In this document: piece by piece, positions 18,301 to 26,080 of the stretch
Layout: each line of letters starts with the position of its first letter
How positions within the stretch are numbered: position 1 is the stretch's first letter
NCBI GenBank assembly: GCA_030836155.1
Contig: JAURQI010000040.1
Location: 1-40,872, forward strand
Reading direction: 5' to 3'
DNA: 40,872 nucleotides
DNA from: Crocinitomix sp.
GTDB lineage: Bacteria; Bacteroidota; Bacteroidia; Flavobacteriales_D; Crocinitomicaceae
The notes under the pieces: generated by a model
Databases searched by the model: none
Seen by the model: the letters and a program-made list of their open reading frames with translations, nothing else
Told to the model about the DNA's origin: nothing
Position numbers and translations under genes: made by a program

Positions 18301-18417
18301 GATGGAATAGCCTTTTAAAGCCGGTGAAAAATACACACAGGCTACTACTACAAATAAGATAACGGCGCCTAAGTGCCAAAGATTTGATTTTCTTAAAATT
18401 CGGTCTTTCAAATTCAT
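15319..18417 (-). CDS. YfhO-family multipass membrane protein
   Basis: This is a very large (1032 aa) polytopic protein. Around a dozen hydrophobic helices span the first ~600 residues, a soluble extracytoplasmic domain follows (about 610-990), and a final helix with a charged tail closes it. SGMPTTQIS in the first loop, and the sequence VFSEIYYNGWKAYVDG followed by VLRAIEVPAGDHDI, are typical of YfhO proteins. In Firmicutes, YfhO members act in glycosylation of surface polymers with polyprenyl-linked sugars; the Bacteroidota members are uncharacterised as far as I know. The adjacent GT4 gene is compatible with a role in surface glycans. A start at 18417 (ATG) places the first helix at residues 15-35. 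Confidence 0.85.
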   Translation of the reverse strand: MNLKDRILRKSNLWHLGAVILFVVVACVYFSPALKGYSIKQGDIVNFLGMSREVADYRDNSGEQALWTNAMFSGMPTTQISMKYEGDWLSSGLTKLFRLGLPAPIFFLFVYFIGFYILSLSLRIKPLVGVIGSLAFGFSSYFIVILEAGHNSKAAAIGFAPLMIAGFIMAYRNKNWILGAALSSAFMAVELAANHVQITYYMAFILLLLGIVELVRHFKSNQLPKFAKATGLIIVGYVLAVLVNYGNLFGTIEYSKQTIRGGTALTIQPDGSSNEEIKTTGLDRDYVTNWSYGRGETFTFLVPNFKGGETMAIGQNEANKDLLDDVDRQYQQNIAQSNQYWGDQPFTSGPVYIGIIVMFLALLGMIYVKDRYKWALLSVTLLAIGLSWGKNYVSAFILLPIILYMVNIFLTGKKQLIFTAANTLLFLLALFNGEMFMEASLTDFFLDAVPGYNKLRAVTIILVVAELCIPLLGVLFLQKLITKRKEILEDLNGFYIATGFLFLFLIIFLLSPTTFNDFISAQEYAMVDTLTDTSMQQQYMDFYEALEQSRISIFKADVLRSLGFFALGALLIFGYIRFGFSKYILGSGLALFILIDLVTVDQRYLNNDGTGKRYNQWVESYQMKYPFTAGNGEQEILNMESALNPEIKPKIDSALAVLNQELKESDASGREKQVRRDFITFRILNRNTHFRVFEEGNPFNSSYTSYFNKSIGGYHGAKLSRYQDLIDFHISRRNPAVINMLNTKYFIAPQRGATGVENSQLTRVNQQAMGNAWLSQSIQMVENSDEEIMAMNAQEAFQLENKGLGQVIVNGETVSNSISMNATDEVMVMLPGMNEPQPIQQIPFNATADQHLAMVVDSTGINWVYDSAPDSMFNKVFAISSGGVKGWDPRKTTILDDDFAANVSGDSYSGSGSIELVNYHPDRMTYSFSSTDKQLAVFSEIYYNGWKAYVDGQEVPISRANYVLRAIEVPAGDHDIIFEFESETYNKSGAMANIGSVGILLFLLAGLYLEARRKEDDDNEVLEALVNESKED

Positions 18418-18525
18418 GGATTCTTCTTTATATAAAACAGCACCGAGAAGCTTTAGACTTCGTGCTTTGTCAAAGACGTAAAAATAAAATTTTTATTGGA
18501 GAAAAGAGAGACTCTGTGGACTCTT

Positions 18526-18807
18526 TTAAGGAGATTTAACGTCAGGGTCGTCTGGCAACTCTTCGAAATCGGTATAGTCCTCGTCTCTAAATTTTGATTT
18601 CCCGATTTTAGAGATTGTTGTTTTACCAAAATTACGCTGTGCTTCGCTTTTTTGACGATCGGCCTCTTTCCTAGCTCTTAAATCACGTCGTTCAGCATCT
18701 ACATTACGTTTGGCTTGCATCATTTGTCCAAGAAAGCGTAAAAGAACGAACACTCCTATTATGATGAGGAGTGTTCGAAATAATCCTGTTACGCTTAATA
18801 AGACCAT
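18526..18807 (-). CDS. Small DUF4834-like membrane protein
   Basis: A single N-terminal transmembrane helix (about residues 8-28, LFRTLLIIIGVFVLLRFLGQ) is followed by a basic, alpha-helical stretch rich in Arg/Lys/Glu and an acidic C-terminus, DEDYTDFEELPDDPD. The hydrophobic start plus the LLRFLGQMM and YTDFEE patterns match what I recall of the Bacteroidota-restricted DUF4834 family. The role is unknown. Its ATG overlaps the carB stop codon by 1 base (TAATG), so translation is probably coupled to carB. Confidence 0.7.
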   Translation of the reverse strand: MVLLSVTGLFRTLLIIIGVFVLLRFLGQMMQAKRNVDAERRDLRARKEADRQKSEAQRNFGKTTISKIGKSKFRDEDYTDFEELPDDPDVKSP

Positions 18808-21623
18808 TATTTACTCAAGTATAGATTACGTTCGCTGTAAATCTTTTGGAAATAAGGATCGCGAAGATCTTTTATAAATCGGATTGCTTCGCCAGTTGAT
18901 TTCATTTCAGGTCCAAGTTCTTTGTTGACATTCGGGAACTTATTGAATGAGAATACAGGTACTTTAATCGCATATCCATCTGTAGCTGGTTGGAAATTAA
19001 AGTCTGTTACTTTCTTTTCACCCAACATGACCTTCGTTGCATAGTTCACATAAGGTTCCTTGTATGCTTTTGCAATAAAAGGAACGGTTCTCGATGCTCT
19101 TGGATTCGCTTCAATGACATATACCTTATCATCTTTAATTGCGAATTGAATATTGATTAAACCTACCGTTTTAAGCGCGACTGCAATCTTTTTGGTAATA
19201 CTCTCGATTTGCTGAATAACCAAATCACCGAGGTTATAAGGCGGTAGAACTGCGTATGAATCTCCAGAGTGGATCCCTGCAGGCTCAATATGTTGCATGA
19301 TACCGATGATATGAACATTCTCGCCATCACAAATCGCATCAGCTTCTGCCTCTATTGCACCTCCTAAGAAATGATCCAACAATATTTGATTATCTGGTAA
19401 TTCATTAAGAATATCCACGACATGATGTTCTAGATCTTCTTTATTGATAACGATTTTCATTTTCTGACCTCCTAAAACATAGGATGGTCTAACTAATAAT
19501 GGAAACCCAAGCTCATCCGCTAACTCTAATGCTTGTTCAGCACTTTCGACAACTCCAAATCTTGGATAGGGTACATCGTGGTCTTTTAATAGATTCGAAA
19601 ATCTACCTCTATCTTCAGCCAAATCCAAGGCATCATAAGAAGTCCCCATAATTTTAATACCATATCTCTCTAGCTTTTCAGCCAGCTTCAAAGCAGTTTG
19701 ACCGCCTAATTGTACGATGACACCTTCTGGTTTCTCGTGACGGATGATATCGTAAATATGCTCCCAGAATACAGGCTCAAAATATAATTTATCGGCTGTA
19801 TCAAAATCGGTAGAAACCGTTTCTGGATTACAGTTAATCATAATGGTCTCATAGCCACATTCTTGCGCTGCAAGCACTCCGTGTACACATGAATAATCAA
19901 ATTCAATTCCCTGTCCTATTCGGTTTGGTCCCGAACCTAGAACAACAATTTTCTTTTTATCTGTGACAACCGATTCGTTCTCCAACTCAAAAGTAGAGTA
20001 ATAATATGGTGTTTGCGCTGCAAATTCCGCCGCACAAGTATCAACTAGCTTATAGACTCTATTGATTCCATATTCATCTCTTTTAGTATAAACCTCAGAT
20101 TCTAAACATTTCAATAAGTGAGCGATTTGTCTGTCGGCATAACCTTTTTGTTTGGCTTCAAAGAGTAAGTCCTTTGGAATGCTCGTCACAGAGTGTCGCT
20201 CTAAGCGCTTCTCTAATTGAATCAAGTCCTCAATCTGACGTAAAAACCAATCATCAATTTTCGTTTTCTCTCGAATTGTTTTGAAAGGAATTCCTAATTT
20301 AATGGCGTCATAGATGTGGAATAATCTATCCCAACTTGGACTTTCTAAACTTTTTAAGATTTTGTTTTGGTCTGTTAACTCTCGTCCATCTGCTCCTAAT
20401 CCGTTTCTTCCAATCTCTAATGATTGACAAGCCTTTTGTAAGGCCTCTTGAAAGCTTCTTCCAATCGCCATTACCTCACCAACGGATTTCATTTGAAGTC
20501 CCAATTTATCATCAGCCCCTTCGAATTTAGCGAAGTTCCAACGCGGTATTTTCACAATAACATAATCCAACGTTGGCTCAAATAGAGCCGAAGTTGTTTT
20601 TGTAATTTGATTTTTTAATTCATCCAAGTGATAACCGATAGCTAATTTTGCCGCGATCTTTGCAATAGGATATCCTGTTGCTTTTGAGGCCAAGGCCGAT
20701 GAACGTGAAACCCTTGGGTTAATTTCGATCGCGATAATATCCTCATTCTCATCTGGACTTACTGCAAACTGGACATTACAACCACCTGCAAAGTTTCCAA
20801 TCTTTCGCATCATCTTGATGGCCATGTCGCGCATGCGCTGAAAAGTCGTATCGGAGAGTGTCATAGCCGGAGCCACAGTGATTGAATCTCCCGTATGGAT
20901 ACCCATCGGGTCGAAGTTCTCAATTGAACATACAATGACAACATTGTCATTCGCATCTCTTAATAACTCTAACTCGTATTCTTTCCATCCCATCAAAGCT
21001 TTATCAATCATCACCTCATGAATCGGTGACAAATGAAGCCCTCTGGTCAACATGGTATCGAACTCTTCTTCCTCGTAAACGATTGCTGCTCCAGCACCTC
21101 CTAATGTATAGGATGCTCGAATACAAAGCGGAAAACCATATTCCTGTGCAATTCCTTTTCCTTCTAAAAAAGATTTCGCAGCTGCTTGCGGCGCCATTGG
21201 AATATCGATTGTTTCCATCAAATTACGGAAAGCCTCACGGTTTTCTGTAATCTCAATTGCATCAATATCTACTCCAATTATTCTTACTCCATGTTCTTCC
21301 CAAACTCCTTGTTCTTGACATTTTATAGCTAAGTTCAAAGCCGTTTGACCACCCATTGTAGGTAATACAGCGTCAATATCATGTTTCGTCAATATCTCAA
21401 CAATCGATTCAACCTCTAAGGGTTTCAAATAAATATGATCCGCCATTACAGGATCCGTCATAATCGTTGCTGGATTACTATTGATGAGCGTCACTTCAAT
21501 TCCCTCTTCTCGGAGTGAACGGGCTGCTTGCGACCCAGAGTAATCGAATTCACAAGCTTGTCCAATGACTATAGGTCCGCTACCAATGATGAGGATGGAT
21601 TTGATGCTGTTATCTTTCGGCAT
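18807..21623 (-). CDS. carB: Carbamoyl-phosphate synthase large subunit, lacking the allosteric domain
   Basis: This ATP-grasp synthetase makes carbamoyl phosphate from bicarbonate, ATP and glutamine-derived ammonia for pyrimidine and arginine synthesis. Two homologous halves are seen. One starts KSILIIGSGPIVIGQACEFD and the other KIVVLGSGPNRIGQGIEFDY; each has a glycine-rich ATP-binding region (ASYTLGGAG, PSYVLGGQKM) and metal-site Asn/Arg motifs (EINPRVSRSSA, EANPRASRTVP). The oligomerisation domain lies between them. The protein stops at 938 aa, just after the second LGPEMKSTGEA motif, so the ~135-residue MGS-like allosteric domain of the E. coli enzyme is absent. I recall short CarB forms in Flavobacteriia, so this is probably lineage-typical rather than a truncation. 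carA is not in the window. Confidence 0.95.
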   Translation of the reverse strand: MPKDNSIKSILIIGSGPIVIGQACEFDYSGSQAARSLREEGIEVTLINSNPATIMTDPVMADHIYLKPLEVESIVEILTKHDIDAVLPTMGGQTALNLAIKCQEQGVWEEHGVRIIGVDIDAIEITENREAFRNLMETIDIPMAPQAAAKSFLEGKGIAQEYGFPLCIRASYTLGGAGAAIVYEEEEFDTMLTRGLHLSPIHEVMIDKALMGWKEYELELLRDANDNVVIVCSIENFDPMGIHTGDSITVAPAMTLSDTTFQRMRDMAIKMMRKIGNFAGGCNVQFAVSPDENEDIIAIEINPRVSRSSALASKATGYPIAKIAAKLAIGYHLDELKNQITKTTSALFEPTLDYVIVKIPRWNFAKFEGADDKLGLQMKSVGEVMAIGRSFQEALQKACQSLEIGRNGLGADGRELTDQNKILKSLESPSWDRLFHIYDAIKLGIPFKTIREKTKIDDWFLRQIEDLIQLEKRLERHSVTSIPKDLLFEAKQKGYADRQIAHLLKCLESEVYTKRDEYGINRVYKLVDTCAAEFAAQTPYYYSTFELENESVVTDKKKIVVLGSGPNRIGQGIEFDYSCVHGVLAAQECGYETIMINCNPETVSTDFDTADKLYFEPVFWEHIYDIIRHEKPEGVIVQLGGQTALKLAEKLERYGIKIMGTSYDALDLAEDRGRFSNLLKDHDVPYPRFGVVESAEQALELADELGFPLLVRPSYVLGGQKMKIVINKEDLEHHVVDILNELPDNQILLDHFLGGAIEAEADAICDGENVHIIGIMQHIEPAGIHSGDSYAVLPPYNLGDLVIQQIESITKKIAVALKTVGLINIQFAIKDDKVYVIEANPRASRTVPFIAKAYKEPYVNYATKVMLGEKKVTDFNFQPATDGYAIKVPVFSFNKFPNVNKELGPEMKSTGEAIRFIKDLRDPYFQKIYSERNLYLSK

Positions 21624-21653
21624 AGAATAGAATGTTTGCAGTTAAATTGCCGA

Positions 21654-21661
21654 CAAAATTA
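21654..21661 (-). promoter_or_regulatory. -7 promoter box for carB
   Basis: On the minus strand the sequence reads TAATTTTG, a full match to TAnnTTTG. It lies 30 bp upstream of the carB ATG. A TTTG on the minus strand at 21687-21690 is 25 bp further upstream, slightly beyond the usual -33 spacing. Confidence 0.5.
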
Positions 21662-21779
21662 CACAGAATAATCTAGAATTGATTAACAAAATATGAATGT
21701 TATCCACAGGTTATGGGGTTTCCATTTTCCTTCTTAACTTTGTTCTTTTTTCTTGTTCATAAGCTAAATGCTTTCTTAG

Positions 21780-21797
21780 ATCACAAGACCTTGTGAT
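21780..21797. promoter_or_regulatory. Perfect 8-bp inverted repeat, operator-like, between carB and the PyrR-like gene
   Basis: ATCACAAG (21780-21787), spacer AC, CTTGTGAT (21790-21797). The arms are perfectly complementary. The site lies in the 261-bp divergent intergenic region, about 50-65 bp upstream of the -7 box of the phosphoribosyltransferase gene. The symmetry and position fit a dimeric repressor or activator site, but no cognate regulator is encoded nearby. Confidence 0.45.
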
Positions 21798-21844
21798 AAT
21801 CAATGATTTTATCATTTTAATCTGCCCCTTTTTTAATTGTTTGC

Positions 21845-21852
21845 TACTTTTG
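21845..21852 (+). promoter_or_regulatory. -7 promoter box for the phosphoribosyltransferase gene
   Basis: TACTTTTG matches TAnnTTTG and lies 32 bp upstream of the ATG at 21885. A second match, TAACTTTG, occurs at 21735-21742 on the same strand and could be an alternative upstream promoter. No convincing -33 TTG precedes the proximal box. Confidence 0.45.
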
Positions 21853-21884
21853 TCTAAACGACTATTGTCAGTAATTTCAGTCCT

Positions 21885-22385
21885 ATGAAAGACGAATCCA
21901 TTGTATTAAACCAAAGTCAAATTCGACAGAAGATTGAGCGTATTGCCTTTGAAATTCTTGAAAACACGTTTGAACAGGATGTTATTTTTATTGCCGGAAT
22001 AGCGGGAAACGGAATGGCACTGGCTGAACGTATCGCCACTCATCTCAAAACCATTACGGATCAGAAGATTGAATTATTTGCGATCAATGTGCAAAAGGAT
22101 AATCCATTGGGGAGCCCTGTCACATTAACGATTGATGATCATACTTTGACTGGAAGAACAGTTGTTGTAATTGATGATGTTATCAATTCTGGACGCACGA
22201 TGATTCACGCTGTAAGGCGTTTATTAGAAAATAAAATAAATGCACTCAAAGTAGCTACCCTTGTTAATCGAACGCATCGAAGATTTCCGGTTCAAGCCGA
22301 CTTCGTTGGACTGAATATTTCAACAACGCTCAAGGATAATATTGTTGTTGAGTTTGGCAAGAATGAAGTGGCTTACTTGGACTAA
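21885..22385 (+). CDS. PyrR-like phosphoribosyltransferase
   Basis: This type I phosphoribosyltransferase has 166 aa. The PRPP-binding signature is VVVIDDVINSGRT (residues 93-105). The C-terminal pattern LVNRTHRRFPVQADFVGLNISTT closely resembles the LVDRGHRELPIRADFVG segment of PyrR, the bifunctional uracil phosphoribosyltransferase and pyrimidine-operon regulator. The flexible-loop region around 66-80 differs from what I recall of classical PyrR, so either a regulatory or a purely enzymatic role is possible. Divergence from carB, a pyrimidine-pathway gene, supports a nucleotide-metabolism role. It converges on the next gene with only 16 bp between their ends. Confidence 0.8.
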   Translation: MKDESIVLNQSQIRQKIERIAFEILENTFEQDVIFIAGIAGNGMALAERIATHLKTITDQKIELFAINVQKDNPLGSPVTLTIDDHTLTGRTVVVIDDVINSGRTMIHAVRRLLENKINALKVATLVNRTHRRFPVQADFVGLNISTTLKDNIVVEFGKNEVAYLD

Positions 22386-22401
22386 AGTCGTATAAAGCTT
22401 C

Positions 22402-22803
22402 TTATTTTCGTTCTAAATGCTTTTCCCCAATGCTGTGATAAAGTACGCTGAACAAGTGCAGCATTTGATAACTGAAAATAATAAGTAAGGCGATGGGGAA
22501 ACACCAAAGCCATCCTGCTGATCCGCCACGATTCCATTGCACCAACCCATACATTCCACCAAATAGTGTCAGGACACTCAAAAAGCCATAGATAAACACA
22601 AATAGCAGCCAAACACTTTGACGCGGACCAACAACACAGCGCACAAAAGTACCTTCGCCGGCTAAATTTTCCTCCAACATAATGCGCAGTTCCGGCGACC
22701 AATAATGTTGTTCTTTTTTAGGGATATCCAAATAATACATATCGTAAACCCGCTTACCAATGACCGTTTCATCTTCTGACGTAAACTTATCTAATAAGTC
22801 CAT
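22402..22803 (-). CDS. Small membrane protein, probable N-terminal extension with non-ATG start
   Basis: This is an unnamed Bacteroidota-type protein. The visible part has a soluble region containing IPKKEQHYWSPELRIMLEE and a VVGPRQSVWLLFVFIYGF segment that opens a pair of transmembrane helices (about 64-86 and 97-118 from the ATG). The first ATG is at 22803 (GTG at 22806). The frame nevertheless stays open upstream to a TGA at about 22949. It encodes protein-like sequence there (LHLYIPPPIPFNIKEQ, then PYTQDEV) with no ATG, GTG or TTG; a CTG at 22929 is in frame. The true N-terminus may therefore use a rare start codon, or a frameshift may have removed it. It follows the FAD-oxidoreductase gene on the same strand. 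Confidence 0.65.
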   Translation of the reverse strand: MDLLDKFTSEDETVIGKRVYDMYYLDIPKKEQHYWSPELRIMLEENLAGEGTFVRCVVGPRQSVWLLFVFIYGFLSVLTLFGGMYGLVQWNRGGSAGWLWCFPIALLIIFSYQMLHLFSVLYHSIGEKHLERK

Positions 22804-22957
22804 CACCTCATCTTGCGTATAAGGTTTAATAAGTCTAAAACGTGGACGGATTTCTCCTGGATTGTGCTGTTCTTTAATATTAAAAGGGATAGGTGGTGGA
22901 ATATAAAGATGTAAAGTACTAATATCCAGTATAGAAAAAAATGACGGACGTCAGTTC

Positions 22958-24517
22958 TTAATCCTCCTGCTTCTTCGCATGAATCTGATCAGCACAACGG
23001 ATACCATCTATCGCAGCAGAAATAATTCCGCCTGCATACCCTGCCCCCTCACCACACGGATACAATCCTTTCACGCGGATATGCTGGAGTGTCTTCTTAT
23101 CTCTCGGGATTTTAACGGGAGAGGATGTTCTTGATTCTGGGGCATGGACAACAGCGTCATTGGTTAGAAAACCTCTCATCTTTCTGCCAAATTCCTTAAA
23201 AGCTTTTTGCAATCGTTTCGCTATAAAAGGCGGTAAAACATCAGCCAAATTAACCGATACTATTCCGGGCTGATAAGATGTCAATGGTAAGTCTTTTGAT
23301 TGCCTGCCTTCAATGAAATCGAGCAACCGCTGCGCCGGTACAGCTTGTGTTTTACCAGCGGCTTCCCAACATGCTTTTTCAACGGATTGTTGAAATTTTA
23401 GTGCAGCGAAAGGATCGTTGACGTTATAATTAGGTAGATCATCAGGAGCAATTTGAACAACAATACCTGAATTTGCATAAGGGTTGTTCCGCTTAGAGGG
23501 GGACCATCCATTGGTTACCACCTCACTTTGTTCTGTAGCGCAAGGTGCGACAATACCACCAGGACACATACAGAATGAATAAACCCCCATACCATCAACC
23601 TGAGCTACTAAGGAATAAGATGCCGGTGGCAAAGTCTCTCCTGATAGTTGTCCATGATACTGTATCTGATCAATCAATTCTTGTTTATGTTCAATTCTAA
23701 CACCTAAAGCAAATGACTTTGACTCCATTTCAATTTCGTGATCTAGCAAGACGTTAAATACGTCTCTAGCTGAATGTCCAGTCGCCAAGATAAGATCATC
23801 TAATCTGAACTCTTCCTTGTCGTTCAGTAAAAGTCCCTTTATCTGATCATCCGCTAATAGAATGTCCGTCATTTTTGTATTGAAGCGAACTTCTCCTCCA
23901 CATTCAATGATGCACTCGCGCATAGCCTGAATGATCTTAGGAAGCTTATTCGTACCAATATGTGGATGGGCATCAACTAAAATTGTTGAATCAGCGCCAA
24001 AATGCACAAACCATTCCAGTACTTTTTTTAAATCCCCTCGTTTTTTAGATCGAGTATATAGTTTACCATCGGAATAAGTTCCTGCACCGCCTTCTCCAAA
24101 ACAATAATTTGAATCTTCGTCTACTAGGTGTTCTTTGTGAATTTTTGCGAGATCTCGTCTTCGAGCACGAACATCTTTTCCTCTTTCAAAAATAATCGGA
24201 CGCTGTCCGTTTTCTATCGCTTTAAGTGCTGCAAACAAACCTGCTGGACCCGAACCTACAATTCCAATTACATCCTTATTTGAAACATCCTTGGGAATGA
24301 AATAAGGTGCAGGTGCTTTATAATCTTCATTGATATATACATCATAACGTAGATTATACATGATACTTCGCTTACGTGCATCTATCGATCGCTTTCGCAA
24401 TTCTATATGACGAATTGCGGATGGCTTTTCGTTTACCTGTCTGTTGACAATTTCTTTTATATAGTCTTCGTCATGAATCTTTTCAGATGGTATACGGAGA
24501 TCAATTGTCTTAACCAT
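22958..24517 (-). CDS. FAD-dependent oxidoreductase (COG2509-type dehydrogenase)
   Basis: This is a 519-aa flavoprotein. A ~95-residue N-terminal domain precedes the FAD-binding motif VIGIVGSGPAGLFAALKA (Gly-x-Gly-x2-Gly, about residues 84-101). NYCFGEGGAGTYSDGKLYTR is the hallmark of the uncharacterised FAD-dependent dehydrogenase group COG2509, and DDLILATGHSARDVF follows. Near the C-terminus, GLYPCGEGAGYAGGIISAAIDG completes the FAD site. The substrate is unknown. It is 6 bp downstream of the PorT-like gene and probably shares its transcript. Confidence 0.88.
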   Translation of the reverse strand: MVKTIDLRIPSEKIHDEDYIKEIVNRQVNEKPSAIRHIELRKRSIDARKRSIMYNLRYDVYINEDYKAPAPYFIPKDVSNKDVIGIVGSGPAGLFAALKAIENGQRPIIFERGKDVRARRRDLAKIHKEHLVDEDSNYCFGEGGAGTYSDGKLYTRSKKRGDLKKVLEWFVHFGADSTILVDAHPHIGTNKLPKIIQAMRECIIECGGEVRFNTKMTDILLADDQIKGLLLNDKEEFRLDDLILATGHSARDVFNVLLDHEIEMESKSFALGVRIEHKQELIDQIQYHGQLSGETLPPASYSLVAQVDGMGVYSFCMCPGGIVAPCATEQSEVVTNGWSPSKRNNPYANSGIVVQIAPDDLPNYNVNDPFAALKFQQSVEKACWEAAGKTQAVPAQRLLDFIEGRQSKDLPLTSYQPGIVSVNLADVLPPFIAKRLQKAFKEFGRKMRGFLTNDAVVHAPESRTSSPVKIPRDKKTLQHIRVKGLYPCGEGAGYAGGIISAAIDGIRCADQIHAKKQED

Positions 24518-24523
24518 TTCGTA

Positions 24524-25237
24524 TTATCCTTCAAAGGTTATGGAGAACCACCAGACTTGCGATTTTAGACTTTGCAGAGGTGCTGAGAAAAATGTATCGT
24601 CCTGAATCAATAGGTTACGCATGCCATTACTCAATTTAATTTCAATCCCGAACTTAAAATATGGTAAGTAAAAATCGAATCCACCCCCGACGTGATAAGC
24701 AAAGTCGTGTCGCTTTAATTTGATAATTGGATCACTTAATGATTGATCTACATCATCCTGACTTGCCAAGTCATAACTGTAGGATGCACCGGTAATGGCA
24801 TAAGCTGCAAAATTATTGATCCTTTTCGTGTTTAACTTCAGCAATAATGGAAAGTTTAACAAAGTGGGTTGTGTCCGAGTTGACTTTGTTTCACGTTCGC
24901 CATTCCTCCAGAAACTGTATAAAAATTCAGTATCATGAAAGGTTAAAGATGGAATGGTACGCAAGTGAAAAGTCGAATGGATATTCCATGATATCAATGG
25001 TAATTGAATCGCAAAACCAGGTCCGGCATTAATATTAATTTGATAGACGGAGTCGAATTCAGTAAAACTAGTCTTTAATTCATAATTATAAGTGGTACTT
25101 GTACCGCCTAATGCAGTTCCAAAATGAAACTTTCTATGTTCAAAGTCAGGTATATTTTTACCATAGCGTTGCGAGAGACCTTGAAAGGCCGTCAAGCACG
25201 AAATGAGTACGAGTATATATCCTTTTTGAACCTTCAT
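24524..25237 (-). CDS. porT: PorT/SprT-like outer membrane protein of the type IX secretion system
   Basis: A signal peptide (about residues 1-22, ending GLSQ) is followed by a beta-rich protein of 237 aa in total, with alternating-residue strands and an aromatic C-terminal strand (WWFSITFEG), as in outer-membrane beta barrels. The N-terminal FHFGTALGGTSTTYNYEL and the C-terminal KFGIEIKLSNGMRNLL are consistent with PorT, a protein needed for gliding/T9SS function. The direct neighbourhood with ubiE is one I recall for porT/sprT in Flavobacteriia. A T9SS cargo signal is present on the gene at 626. A generic outer-membrane-barrel annotation remains the fallback. Confidence 0.75.
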   Translation of the reverse strand: MKVQKGYILVLISCLTAFQGLSQRYGKNIPDFEHRKFHFGTALGGTSTTYNYELKTSFTEFDSVYQININAGPGFAIQLPLISWNIHSTFHLRTIPSLTFHDTEFLYSFWRNGERETKSTRTQPTLLNFPLLLKLNTKRINNFAAYAITGASYSYDLASQDDVDQSLSDPIIKLKRHDFAYHVGGGFDFYLPYFKFGIEIKLSNGMRNLLIQDDTFFSAPLQSLKSQVWWFSITFEG

Positions 25238-25279
25238 TAATACGCGTAAAACGTCTTGCTTTTCAATTTATTATATCCA

Positions 25280-25294
25280 ATGAGATAATCTCAT
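25280..25294. promoter_or_regulatory. Interrupted palindrome in the porT leader
   Basis: ATGAGAT-A-ATCTCAT, with 7-bp perfect arms and a 1-bp spacer. It lies between the -7 box at 25310 and the porT start codon, about 10-25 bases into the predicted transcript. A repressor site or a short 5'-UTR element is possible. With a single-base spacer it cannot form a stable RNA hairpin, so DNA binding is the likelier reading. Confidence 0.4.
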
Positions 25295-25309
25295 AATAAT
25301 AATAGCTGT

Positions 25310-25317
25310 CAAAGTTA
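25310..25317 (-). promoter_or_regulatory. -7 promoter box for porT
   Basis: The minus-strand sequence is TAACTTTG, identical to the box at 6725. It would give porT its own transcript with a ~65-nt leader, in addition to read-through from ubiE. No -33 TTG is seen at standard spacing. Confidence 0.5.
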
Positions 25318-25339
25318 CAAAGAATTCGGTGAGAAACGA

Positions 25340-26068
25340 TTATTTCAATCCGTAGTATATCGTGGCAATACCACCACCTACTTTTTTAGATTTGATATCA
25401 CGATACCCCACTTTAGTCATGATATCCACAAAATCTTGCCCTTCGGGAAAGGCAGCAACGGATTCTGGCAAGTAAGAATAAGCCGCCTTATCTTTGGAAA
25501 TAGCTTTACCGATAGTAGGGATCACATATCTTGAGTGAAAAGCGAAATATTGTTTAACTGGAAATTTTTTCGGTTTAGAAAACTCAAGCACTAAACCCAC
25601 TCCTCCTGGTTTTAATACACGAAGCATTTCAGACAAACCTGCTTCCAAATTTTGAAAGTTTCGAACACCAAACCCAACAGTAAAGGCGTCAAATGTATTG
25701 TCTTCGTAGGTCAGATTTTCAGAGTCGCCTTGCACCATTTCTATGATGTTGTCAACTGACTTCTTCTTCATCTTCTTTCGCCCAACTTCTAACATACCAT
25801 TTGAAAGGTCGACCCCCACCACTCTTTCTGGATTCAGTTTTAACGCTTCAATGGCAAAATCACCCGTGCCAGTTGCCATATCCATGATGACTTTCGGCTG
25901 GAAAGGCTTCAGCAATTTGATTGCTTTTTTTCTCCATATTTTATCGATTCCTAATGATAAGAAGTGATTCAAGAAGTCATACTTTCCAGAAATGTTATCA
26001 AACATTTCTTCAACTTCTTCTTTTTTTGATGATTCTTCCTTATTGTAAGGCTTTACTTTTGTTCCCAA
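25340..26068 (-). CDS. ubiE: Demethylmenaquinone methyltransferase
   Basis: This SAM-dependent C-methyltransferase catalyses the last step of menaquinone synthesis. Of its 242 aa, the features seen are YDFLNHFLSLGIDKIWRKKA (the UbiE N-terminal signature), the SAM-binding motif VIMDMATGTGDFAIEAL, the acidic motif VVGVDLSNGML, and FGVRNFQNLEAGLSEMLRVLKPGG (the second UbiE signature). The length is normal. The gene is 12 bp downstream of the HldE-like kinase gene. Bacteroidota respire with menaquinone, so the menaquinone rather than the ubiquinone role is meant. Confidence 0.95.
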   Translation of the reverse strand: MGTKVKPYNKEESSKKEEVEEMFDNISGKYDFLNHFLSLGIDKIWRKKAIKLLKPFQPKVIMDMATGTGDFAIEALKLNPERVVGVDLSNGMLEVGRKKMKKKSVDNIIEMVQGDSENLTYEDNTFDAFTVGFGVRNFQNLEAGLSEMLRVLKPGGVGLVLEFSKPKKFPVKQYFAFHSRYVIPTIGKAISKDKAAYSYLPESVAAFPEGQDFVDIMTKVGYRDIKSKKVGGGIATIYYGLK

Positions 26069-26080
26069 TGTTATCTTTCT

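Noticed and set aside
21700..21708. A perfect DnaA-box sequence (TTATCCACA) upstream of carB, suggesting a replication origin.
   Set aside because: It is a single copy with no cluster, no adjacent AT-rich unwinding region pattern and no dnaA/dnaN nearby. A lone 9-mer is expected by chance at about this frequency.
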